Of a stretch of 64,000 nt of DNA, positions 1 through 10,660 are shown in pieces (the first letter of the stretch is position 1; each line of letters opens with the position of its first letter). Where the stretch lies: contig NW_027479733.1 in the NCBI RefSeq assembly GCF_051014685.1, forward strand, positions 1 through 64,000, given 5' to 3'. Below the pieces are notes generated by a model. That model was not told the DNA's origin, made no database searches, and worked only from the letters and a program-made list of their open reading frames with translations. A program made the translations under genes and the position numbers. The DNA comes from Ptiloglossa arizonensis. Taxonomy: Eukaryota; Arthropoda; Insecta; Hymenoptera; Colletidae.

Positions 1-3000
1 AGCTGGTTTGGGAGCGGGGCAGAATTGCGAAAAATTTTTTGGCTTCTCATCCATTTCTTGGATTCCAAAACTCCCATATCTCGCGAACGGGTTGACCTCA
101 ACCCAAAAATTCCTGTTGCGTCTGAAAGTAGAAACTCGCCCTGATTACAACGGTATGTGTATTTTTTCCCCTAGGCCATTCTGGTTAAGCGTTTGGAGCA
201 GCAGAATTGCGAAAAATTTTTTGCCCTTCTCAACCATTTCTTGGCTTCAAAACTCCCATATCTCGCGAACGGATTGACCTAACCCAAAAATTCCTATTGC
301 ATCTGAAAGTAGAAACTCGCTCCGATTACAACGGTATGTGTATTTTTTCCCTAGGCTCATTCTGGATAAGCGTTTGGAGCAGCAGAAGTGCGAAAAATTT
401 TTTGCCTTCTCAACCATTTTCTTGGCTTCAAACCCCCATATCTCGCGAACGGATTGACACCTAAACCCAAAAAATTCCTATTGCATCTGAAAGTAGAAAC
501 TCGCCCGAATACAACGGGTATGTGTATTTTTTCCCTAGGACCATTTCTGGTTAAACGTTTGGAGCAGCAGAATTGCGAAAATTTTTTGCCTTCTCAACCA
601 TTTCTTGGTTTCAATCTCCCATATCGCGCAAACGGGATTGACATAACCCAAAAATTCCTATTGCATCTGAAAGTAGAATCTCGCCCGATTACAGCGGTAT
701 GTGTATTTTTTCCCTAGGCCATTCTGGTTAAGCGTTTGCAGCAGCAGAATTGCGAAAAATTTTTTGACTTCTCAACCATTTCATTGGCTTCAAACTCGCA
801 TATCTCGCGAACGGACTGACCCAACCCAAATATTCCTGTTGCATCTGAAAGTAGAAACTCGTCTCGATTACAACGATATGGGTATTTTTTCCCTAGGCCA
901 TTCTGGTTAAAGCGTTTGGAGCAGCAGAATTGCGAAAAATTTATTTGCCTTCCAATCCATTTCTTGGATTCAAACTCCCATAACTCGCGAACGGATTGAC
1001 CCTAACCCAAAAATTCCTGTTGCGTCTGATAGTAGAAACTCGCCCGATTACAACGGTATGGTGTATTTTTTCCCTAGGCCATTCTGGTTAAGCGTTTGGA
1101 GCTGCAGAATTGCGAAAAATTTTTTGCCTTCTCATCCATTTCTTGGATTCAAACTCCCATATCTCGCGAACGGATTGACCTAACCCAAAAATTTCCTATT
1201 GCACCTGAAAGTAGAAACTCGCCCGATTGCAAAGGTATGTGTATTTTTTTCCCTAGGCCATTCTGGTTAAGCGTTTGGAGCAGCAGAAGTACGAAAAATT
1301 TTTTTCCTTCTCAACCAGTTCTTGGCTTCAAACTCCATATCTCGCGAACGATTGACCTAACCCAAAAATTCCTATTGCATCTGAAAGTAGAAACTCGCCC
1401 AGAATACAACGGTATGTGTATTTTTTCCCTAGGCCACTCTGGTTAAGCGTTTTGGAGCAGCAGAATTGCGAAAAATTTTTTGCCTTCTCAACCATTTCTT
1501 GGTTTCAAACTCCCATATCTCGCAAAACGGATTGACCTAACCCAAAAATTCCTATTGCATCTGAAAGTAGAATCTCGCCCGATTTACAGCGGTATGTGTA
1601 TTTTTTCCCAAGGCCATTCTGGTTAAGCGTTTGGAGCAGCAGAATTGCGAAAAAATTTTTTGCCTTCCAATCCATTTCTTGGATTCAAACTCCCATATCT
1701 CGCCGAACGGATTGACCTAACCCAAAAATTCTGTTGCGTCTGATAGTAGAAACTCGCCCGATTACAACGGTATGAGTATTTTTTCCCTAGGCCATTCTTG
1801 TTAAGCGTTTGGAGCAGCAGAAATTGGCGAAAAATTTTTTGCCTTCTCAACCATTTCTTGGCTTCAAACTCCCATATCTCGCGAACGGATTGACCTAACC
1901 CAAAAATTCCTATTGCAACTGAAAGTAGAAACTCGCCCGATTACAAAGGTATGTGTATTTTTTCCCTAGGCCATTCTGGTTAAGCGGTTTTGGAGCAGCA
2001 GAAGTGCGAAAAATTTTTTGCCTTCTCAACCATTTCTTGGCTCAAACTCCCATATCTCGCGAACGGATTGACCTAACCCAAAAATTCCTATTGCATCTGA
2101 AAGAAGAAACTCGCCCGAATACAACGGTATGTGTATTTTTTTCCCTAGGCCATTCTGGTTAAGCGTTTGGAGCAGCAGAATTGCGAAAAATTTTTTGCCT
2201 TCTCAAACATTTCTTGGTTTCAAACTCCCATATCTCGCAAACGGATTGACCTAACCCAAAAGTTCCTATTGCATCTGAAAGTAGAATCTCGCCCGATTAC
2301 AGCGGTATGTGTATTTTTTCCCTAGGCCATCTGGTGTTAAGCGCTTTGGAGCAGCAGAATTGCAAAAAATTTTTTGCCTTCTCAACCATTTCTTAGCTTC
2401 AAACTCCCATATCTCGCGAACGGATTGACCTAACCCAAAATTCCTATTGCATCTGAAAGTAAGAAGCTCGCCCGATTACAGCGGTATGTGTATTTTCTCC
2501 CTAGGCCATTCTGGTTAAGCGTTTGGAGCAGCAGCATTGCGAAAAATTTTTTGCCTTCTCAACCATTTCTTGGCTTCAAACTCCCCATATCTCGCAAACG
2601 GATTGACCTAACCCAAAAAATTCCTATTACATCTCAAAGTAGTATCTCGCCGATTACAGCGGTATGTGTATTTTTCCCTAGGCAATTCTGGTTAAGCGTT
2701 TGGAGCAGCAGAAGTGCGAAAATTTTTTGCCTTCTCAACCATTTCTTGGCTTCAAACCCCCATATCTCGCGAACGGATTGACCTAACCCAAAAATTCCTA
2801 TTGCATCTGAAAGTAGAAACTCGCCCGAATACAACGGTATGTGTATTTTTTTCCCTAGGCCATTCTGGTTAAACGTTTGGAGCAGCAGGAATTGCGAGAA
2901 AATTTTTTGCCCTTCTCAACCATTTCTTGGTTTCAAACTCCCATATCTCGCAAACGGATTGACATAACCCAAAAATTCCTATTGCATCTGAAAGTAGAAT

Positions 3001-3409
3001 CTCGCCGATTACAGCGGTATGTGTATTTTTTCCCTAGGCCATTCTGGTTAAGCGTTTGGCAGCAGCAGAATTGCGAAAAAATTTTTTGACTTCTCAACCA
3101 TTTCTTGGCTTCAAACTCGCATATCTCGCGAACGGACTGACCCAACACCAAATATTCGATTTCCTGTTGCATCTGAAAAGTAGAAACTCGTCCGATTACA
3201 ACGATATGGGTATTTTTTTCCCTAGGCCATTCTGGTTAAGCTGTTTGGAGCAGCAGAGAATTGCGAAAAAATTTTTGCCTTCAATCCATTTCTTGGATTC
3301 AAACTCCATATCTCGCGAACGGATTGACCTAACCCAAAAATTCCTGTTGCGTCTGATAGTAGAAACTCGCCCGATTACAACGGTATGTGTATTTTTTCCC
3401 TAGGCCATT
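1..3409. repeat. Indel-rich start of the array (18 full units of irregular length)
   Basis: The spacings between successive TCTGG anchors from 180 to 3409 are 181, 185, 177, 179, 181, 179, 176, 180, 178, 179, 179, 176, 180, 177, 177, 179, 188 and 178 bp, a net gain of 43 bp over 18 units. The extra and missing bases are mostly single and often sit in homopolymers. The monomer variants are the same as those found cleanly later: the GGATAAG / GAAGTGCG / CCCCCATATC unit at 361 recurs at 2687 here (without GGATAAG) and at 23055, 31020 and 35445. A 13-unit repeat links 361-1083 with 2687-3409, and the two copies carry different indels. The simplest reading is uncorrected sequencing error, not biological divergence. 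Do not treat any reading frame here as real. Confidence 0.85.
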
Positions 3410-5564
3410 CTGGTTAAGCGTTTGGAGCAGCAGAAGTACGAAAAATTTTTTGCCTTCTCAACCATTTCTTGGCTTCAAACTCCCATATCTCGCGAACGGA
3501 TTGACCTAACCCAAAAATTCCTATTGCATCTGAAAGTAGAAACTCGCCCGAATACAACGGTATGTGTATTTTTTCCCTAGGCCACTCTGGTTAAGCGTTT
3601 GGAGCAGCAGAATTGCGAAAAATTTTTTGCCTTCTCAACCATTTCTTGGTTTCAAACTCCCATATCTCGCAAACGGATTGACCTAACCCAAAAATTCCTA
3701 TTGCATCTGAAAGTAGAATCTCGCCCGATTACAGCGGTATGTGTATTTTTTCCCTAGGCCATTCTGGTTAAGCGCTTGGAACAGCAGAATTGCTAAAAAT
3801 TTTTTGCCTTCTCAACCATTTCTTAGCTTCAAACTCCCATATCTCGCGAACGGATTGACCTAACCCAAAAATTCCTATTACATCTCAAAGTAGTATCTCG
3901 CCCGATTACAGCGGTATGTGTATTTTTTCCCTAGGCATTTCTGGTTAAGCGTTTGGAGCAGCAGAATTGCGAAAAAATTTTTGCCTTCTCAATCATTTCT
4001 TAGCTTCAAACTCCCATATCTCGCGAACGGATTGACCTAACCCAAAAATTCCTATTGCATCTGAAAGTAGAAACTCGGCCGATTACAACGGTATGTATAT
4101 TTTTTCCCTAGGCCATTCTGGTTAAGCGTTTGGAGCAGCAGAATTGCGAAAAATTTTTTGCCTTCTCATCTATTTCTTGGATTCAAACTCCCATATCTCG
4201 CGAACGGGTTGACCTAACCCAAAAATTCCTGTTGCGTCTGAAAGTAGAAACTCGCCCGATTACAACGGTATGTGTATTTCTTCCCTAGGCCATTCTGGTT
4301 ATGCGTTTGGAGCAGCAGAAATGCGAGAAATTTGTTGTCTTCTCAACCATTTCTTAGCTTCAAACTCCCATATCTCGCGAACGGATTGACCTAACCCAAA
4401 AATTCCTATTGCATCTGAAAGTAGAAACTCGCCCGATTACAACGGTATGTGTATTTTTTCCCTAGGCCATTCTGGTTAAGCGTTTGGAGCAGCAGAATTG
4501 CGAAAAATTTTTTGCCTTCTCAACCATTTCTTGGCTTCAAACTCCCATATCTCGCGAACGGATTGACCTAACCCAAAAATTCCTATTGCATCTGAAAGTA
4601 GAATCTCGCCCGATTACAGCGGTATGTGTATTTTTTCCCTAGGCCATTCTGGTTAAGCGCTTGGAGCAGCAGAATTGCTAAAAATTTTTTGCCTTCTCAA
4701 CCATTTCTTAGCTTCAAACTCCCATATCTCGCGAACGGATTGACTTAACCCAAAAATTCCTATTGCATCTGAAAGTAGAAACTCGCCCGATTACAGCGGT
4801 ATGTGTATTTTCTCCCTAGGCCATTCTGGTTAAGCGTTTGGAGCAGCAGCATTGCGAAAAATTTTTTGCCTTCTCAACCATTTCTTGGCTTCAAACTCCC
4901 ATATCTCGCAAACGGATTGACCTAACCCAAAAATTCCTATTACATCTCAAAGTAGTATCTCGCCCGATTACAGCGGTATGTGTATTTTTTCCCTAGGCAT
5001 TTCTGGTTAAGCGTTTGGAGCAGCAGAATTGCGAAAAATTTTTTGCCTTCTCAATCATTTCTTAGCTTCAAACTCCCATATCTCGCGAACGGATTGACCT
5101 AACCCAAAAATTCCTATTGCATCTGAAAGTAGAAACTCGGCCGATTACAACGGTATGTATATTTTTTCCCTAGGCCATTCTGGTTAAGCGTTTGGAGCAG
5201 CAGAATTGCGAAAAATTTTTTGCCTTCTCATCTATTTCTTGGATTCAAACTCCCATATCTCGCGAACGGGTTGACCTAACCCAAAAATTCCTGTTGCGTC
5301 TGAAAGTAGAAACTCGCCCGATTACAACGGTATGTGCATTTCTTCCCTAGGCCATTCTGGTTATGCGTTTGGAGCAGCAGAAATGCGAAAAATTTGTTGT
5401 CTTCTCAACCATTTCTTAGCTTCAAACTCCCATATCTCGCGAACGGATTGACCTAACCCAAAAATTCCTATTGCATCTGAAAGTAGAAACTCGCCCGATT
5501 ACAACGGTATGTGTATTTTTTCCCTAGGCCATTCTGGTTAAGCGTTTGGAGCAGCAGAATTGCG

Positions 5565-5575
5565 AAAAATTTTTT
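5565..5575. other. A5T6 tract, one per monomer
   Basis: A run of five A followed by six T lies at m33-43 of nearly every unit. A variant class reads AAAAATTTGTTG instead. With the AAAAATT at m105-111 and the T6 at m161-166, each monomer has three A/T tracts separated by about 70, 55 and 52 bp. Such tracts are known to affect DNA bending and nucleosome placement. That they do so here is an inference. Confidence 0.5.
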
Positions 5576-5604
5576 GCCTTCTCAACCATTTCTTGGCTTC
5601 AAAC

Positions 5605-5621
5605 TCCCATATCTCGCGAAC
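5605..5621 (-). other. Near CENP-B-box motif (example of one per monomer)
   Basis: Read on the minus strand, monomer positions m73-89 give GTTCGCGAGATATGGGA. The core pattern needed for CENP-B binding in mammals is nTTCGnnnnAnnCGGGn. Eight of nine core bases match, and the mismatch is T for C at core position 13, a C-to-T change at a CpG. Most monomers carry this form. A second class has GCAAACGG on the plus strand, which also changes TTCG to TTTG. A random 177-bp unit would hold an 8-of-9 match about 4% of the time on both strands, so chance is not excluded. I saw no monomer with a perfect core. Confidence 0.4.
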
Positions 5622-6690
5622 GGATTGACCTAACCCAAAATTTCCTATTGCATCTGAAAGTAGAAACTCGCCCGATTACAGCGGTATGTGTATTTTTTCC
5701 CGAGGCCATTCTGGTTAAGCGTTTGGAGCAGCAGAATTGCGAAAAATTTTTTGCCTTCTCAACCATTTCTTGGCTTCAAACTCCCATGTCTCGCGAACGG
5801 ATTGACCTAACCCAAAAATTCCTATTGCATCTGAAAGTAGAAACTCGCCCGATTACAGCGATGTGGGTATTTTTTCCCTAGGCCATTCTGGTTAAGCGTT
5901 TGGAGCAGCAGAATTGCGAAAAATTTGTTGTCTTTTCAACCATTTCTTAGATTCAAACTCGCATATCTCACGAACGGATTGACCTAACCCAAAAATTCTT
6001 ATTGCATCTGAAAGTAGACACTAGCCCGATTACAACGGTATGTGTATTTTTTCCCTAGGCCATTCTGGTTAAGCGTTTGGAGCAGCAGAAATGCGAAAAA
6101 TTTTTTACCTTCTCATCCATTTCTTGGCTTCAAACTCCCATATCTCGCGAACGGATTGACCTAACCCAAAAATTCCCGTAGCGTCTGAAAGTAGAAACTC
6201 GCCCGATTACAACGGTATGTGTATTTTTTCCCTAGGCCATTCTGGTTAAGCGTTTGGATTAGCAGAATTGCGATAAATTTTTTGCCTTCTGAACCATTTC
6301 TTGGCTTCAAACTCCCATATCTCGCGAACGGATTGACCTAACCCAAAAATTCCTATTGCATCTGAAAGTAGAAACTCGCCCGATTACAACGGTATGTGTA
6401 TTTTTTCCCTAGGCCATTCTGGTTAAGCGTTTGGAGCAGCAGAATTGCGAAAAATTTTTTGCCTTCTCAACCATTTCTTGGATTCAAACTCCCATATCTC
6501 GCGAACGGATTGACCTAACCCAAAAATTCCTGTTGCGTCGGAAAGTAGAAACTCGCCTGATTACCACGGTATGTGTATTTTTTCCCTAGGCCATTTTGGT
6601 TAAGCGTTTGGAGCAGCAGAATTGCGAAAAATTTTTTGCCTTCTCAATCATTTCTTAGCTTCAAACTCCCATATCTCGCGAACGGATTGA

Positions 6691-6703
6691 CCTAACCCTA
6701 AAA
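6691..6703 (+). other. Telomere-like CCTAACCCTAAA string in a monomer subtype
   Basis: In the monomer class with TCAATCATTTCTTAGC and CTCGGCCG, one A-to-T change turns CCTAACCCAAAA into CCTAACCCTAAA, which equals two adjoining CCCTAA units. It recurs with that class (for example near 8992, 11471, 13770, 17667, 21736, 24746 and 34130). It arises from a satellite substitution and is not a telomere array. Confidence 0.5.
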
Positions 6704-9700
6704 TTCCTATTGCATCTGAAAGTAGAAACTCGGCCGATTACAACGGTATGTATATTTTTTCCCTAGGCCATTCTGGTTAAGCGTTTGGAGCAGCAGAATT
6801 GCGAAAAATTTTTTGCCTTCTCATCCATTTCTTGGATTCAAACTCCCATATCTCGCAAACGGATTGACCTAACCCAAAAATTCCTATTGCATCTGAAAGT
6901 AGAATCTCGCCCGATTACAGCGGTATGTGTATTTTTTCCCTAGGCCATTCTGGTTAAGCGCTTGGAGCAGCAGAATTGCTAAAAATTTTTTGCCTTCTCA
7001 ACCATTTCTTAGCTTCAAACTCCCATATCTCGCGAACGGATTGACCTAACCCAAAAATTCCTATTGCATCTGAAAGTAGAAACTCGCCCGATTACAGCGG
7101 TATGTGTATTTTCTCCCTAGGCCATTCTGGTTAAGCGTTTGGAGCAGCAGCATTGCGAAAAATTTTTTGCCTTCTCAACCATTTCTTGGCTTCAAACTCC
7201 CATATCTCGCGAACGGATTGACCTAACCCAAAAATTCCCGTAGCGTCTGAAAGTAGAAACTCGCCCGATTACAACAGTATCTGTATTTTTTCCCCAGCCC
7301 ATTCTGGTTAAGCGTTTGTATCAGCAGAATTGCGAAAAATTTGTTGTCTTCTCAACCATTACTTAGCTTCAAAGTCCCATATCTCGCGAACGGATTGACC
7401 AAACCCAAAAATTCCTGCTGCGTCTGAAGGTAGAAACTCGCCCGATTACAACTGTATGCGTATTTTTTCCCTAGGCCATTCTGGTTAAGCGTTTGGAGCA
7501 GCAGCATTGCGAAAAATTTTTTGCCTTCTCAACCATTTCTTGGCTTCAAACTCCCATATCTCGCGAACGGATTGACCTAACCCAAAAATTCCTATTGCAT
7601 CTGAAAGTAGAAACTCGCCCGATTACAGCGGTATGTGTATTTTTTCCCGAGGCCATTCTGGTTAAGCGTTTGGAGCAGCAGAATTGCGAAAAATTTTTTG
7701 CCTTCTCAACCATTTCTTGGCTTCAAACTCCCATGTCTCGCGAACGGATTGACCTAACCCAAAAATTCCTATTGCATCTGAAAGTAGAAACTCGCCCGAT
7801 TACAGCGATGTGGGTATTTTTTCCCTAGGCCATTCTGGTTAAGCGTTTGGAGCAGCAGAATTGCGAAAAATTTGTTGTCTTTTCAACCATTTCTTAGATT
7901 CAAACTCGCATATCTCACGAATGGATTGACCTAACCCAAAAATTCTTATTGCATCTGAAAGTAGACACTAGCCCGATTACAACGGTATGTGTATTTTTTC
8001 CCTAGGCCATTCTGGTTAAGCGTTTGGAGCAGCAGAAATGCGAAAAATTTTTTACCTTCTCATCCATTTCTTGGCTTCAAACTCCCATATCTCGCGAACG
8101 GATTGACCTAACCCAAAAATTCCCGTAGCGTCTGAAAGTAGAAACTCGCCCGATTACAACAGTATGTGTATTTTTTCCCCAGCCCATTCTGGTTAAGCGT
8201 TTGTATCAGCAGAATTGCGAAAAATTTGTTGTCTTCTCAACCATTACTTAGCTTCAAAGTCCCATATCTCGCGAACGGATTGACCAAACCCAAAAATTCC
8301 TGCTGCGTCTGAAGGTAGAAACTCGCCCGATTACAACTGTATGCGTATTTTTTCCCTAGGCCATTCTGGTTAAGCGTTTGGAGCAGCAGCATTGCGAAAA
8401 ATTTGTTGTCTTCTCAACCATTTCTTAGTTTCAAACTCGCATATCTCGCGAACGGATTGACCTAACCCAAAAATTCCTATTGCCTCTGAAAGTAGAAACT
8501 AGCCCGATTACAACCGTATGTGTATTTTCTCCCTAGGCCATTCTGGTTAAGCGTTTGGATTAGCAGAATTGCGATAAATTTTTTGCCTTCTGAACCATTT
8601 CTTGGCTTCAAACTCCCATATCTCGCGAACGGATTGACCTAACCCAAAAATTCCTATTGCATCTGAAAGTAGAAACTCGCCCGATTACAACGGTATGTGT
8701 ATTTTTTCCCTAGGCCATTCTGGTTAAGCGTTTGGAGCAGCAGAATTGCGAAAAATTTTTTGCCTTCTCAACCATTTCTTGGATTCAAACTCCCATATCT
8801 CGCGAACGGATTGACCTAACCCAAAAATTCCTGTTGCGTCGGAAAGTAGAAACTCGCCTGATTACCACGGTATGTGTATTTTTTCCCTAGGCCATTTTGG
8901 TTAAGCGTTTGGAGCAGCAGAATTGCGAAAAATTTTTTGCCTTCTCAATCATTTCTTAGCTTCAAACTCCCATATCTCGCGAACGGATTGACCTAACCCT
9001 AAAATTCCTATTGCATCTGAAAGTAGAAACTCGGCCGATTACAACGGTATGTATATTTTTTCCCTAGACCATTCTGGTTAAGCGTTTGGAGCAGCAGAAT
9101 TGCGAAAAATTTTTTGCCTTCTCATCCATTTCTTGGATTCAAACTCCCATATCTCGCAAACGGATTGACCTAACCCAAAAATTCCTATTGCATCTGAAAG
9201 TAGAATCTCGCCCGATTACAGCGGTATGTGTATTTTTTCCCTAGGCCATTCTGGTTAAGCGCTTGGAGCAGCAGAATTGCTAAAAATTTTTTGCCTTCTC
9301 AACCATTTCTTAGCTTCAAACTCCCATATCTCGCGAACGGATTGACCTAACCCAAAAATTCCTATTGCATCTGAAAGTAGAAACTCGCCCGATTACAGCG
9401 GTATGTGTATTTTCTCCCTAGGCCATTCTGGTTAAGCGTTTGGAGCAGCAGCATTGCGAAAAATTTTTTGCCTTCTCAACCATTTCTTGGCTTCAAACTC
9501 CCATATCTCGCGAACGGATTGACCTAACCCAAAAATTCCTATTGCATCTGAAAGTAGAAACTCGCCCGATTACAGCGGTATGTGTATTTTTTCCCGGGGC
9601 CATTCTGGTTAAGCGTTTGGAGCAGCAGAATTGCGAAAAATTTTTTGCCTTCTCAACCATTTCTTGGCTTCAAACTCCCATATCTCGCAAACGGATTGAC

Positions 9701-10147
9701 CTAACCCAAAAATTCCTATTGCATCTCAAAGTAGAATCTCGCCCGATTACAGCGGTATGTGTATTTTTTCCCTAGGCAATTCTGGTTAAGCGTTTGGAGC
9801 AGCAGAATTGCGACCAATTTTTTGCCTTCTCAACCATTTCTTGGCTTCAAACTCCCATATCTCGCGAACGGATTGACCTAACCCAAAAATTCCCGTAGCG
9901 TCTGAAAGTAGAAACTCGCCCGATTACAACAGTATGTGTATTTTTTCCCCAGCCCATTCTGGTTAAGCGTTTGTATCAGCAGAATTGCGAAAAATTTGTT
10001 GTCTTCTCAACCATTGCTTAGCTTCAAAGTCCCATATCTCGCGAACGGATTGACCAAACCCAAAAATTCCTGCTGCGTCTGAAGGTAGAAACTCGCCCGA
10101 TTACAACTGTATGCGTATTTTTTCCCTAGGCCATTCTGGTTAAGCGT

Positions 10148-10660
10148 TTGGAGCAGCAGCATTGCGAAAAATTTTTTGCCTTCTCAACCATTTCTTGGCT
10201 TCAAACTCCCATATCTCGCGAACGGATTGACCTAACCCAAAAATTCCTATTGCATCTGAAAGTAGAAACTCGCCCGATTACAGCGGTATGTGTATTTTTT
10301 CCCGAGGCCATTCTGGTTAAGCGTTTGGAGCAGCAGAATTGCGAAAAATTTTTTGCCTTCTCAACCATTTCTTGGCTTCAAACTCCCATATCTCGCGAAC
10401 GGATTGACCTAACCCAAAATTTCCTATTGCATCTGAAAGTAGAAACTCGCCCGATTACAGCGGTATGTGTATTTTTTCCCGAGGCCATTCTGGTTAAGCG
10501 TTTGGAGCAGCAGAATTGCGAAAAATTTTTTGCCTTCTCAACCATTTCTTGGCTTCAAACTCCCATGTCTCGCGAACGGATTGACCTAACCCAAAAATTC
10601 CTATTGCATCTGAAAGTAGAAACTCGCCCGATTACAGCGATGTGGGTATTTTTTCCCTAG
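10148..10660 (+). other. 170-codon open frame across three monomers, not a gene
   Basis: Because 177 is 59 codons, a frame without a stop can run through adjacent units. The usual stop is the TAG inside CCTAGG (m170-172). Here two successive junctions read CCCGAGG, so the frame stays open until the next TAG at 10658-10660. The apparent start is TTG at m14-16, not ATG. The translation is three near-copies of the same 59-residue string with no recognisable domain. Similar frames at 16520-17032 and 20413-20925, and the many 111-codon frames, have the same origin. I annotate it only so that it is not mistaken for a gene. Confidence 0.85.

Larger units (their letters stand above)
3940..5640. repeat. 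6-mer higher-order repeat (1062-bp shift)
   Basis: Units at 3940, 4117, 4294 and part of 4471 match units at 5002, 5179, 5356 and 5533 at a shift of exactly 1062 bp (6 x 177). Shared private markers are GGCATTTCTGG at the unit start, the TCAATCATTTCTTAGC and CTCGGCCG variant with TATGTATATT, the CATCTATTTC and CGGGTTGACC variant, and the GGTTATGCG / AAATGCG / TTTGTTGTC variant. Similarity ends inside the unit at 5533, which carries AAAATTTCC and CCCGAGG. Just upstream, the unit at 3763 is a hybrid of the types at 4648 and 4825. Confidence 0.8.
5533..10311. repeat. 27-mer higher-order repeat, copy 1
   Basis: This block of 27 units (4779 bp) matches 10312-15090 at a constant shift of 4779 bp. 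Shared rare markers include AAAATTTCC (5636 and 10415), the TCACGAATGG variant (7916 and 12695), CCATTTTGGTT (6592 and 11371), the GGATTAGCAG unit (6241 and 11020), the GTATCAGCAG unit (7303 and 12082) and CCCGGGG (9594 and 14373). Only a few substitutions separate the copies by eye, for example GACC against GGCC at 9068. Inside the block, 5710-6240 and 6241-7125 repeat at +1947 and +2301 bp, so it contains older 11-mer and 13-mer duplications. Confidence 0.85.

Noticed and set aside
1..3403. Diverse short open frames in the first 3.4 kb
   Set aside because: They arise from frame shifts in indel-rich sequence and have no conserved counterpart in the clean copies.
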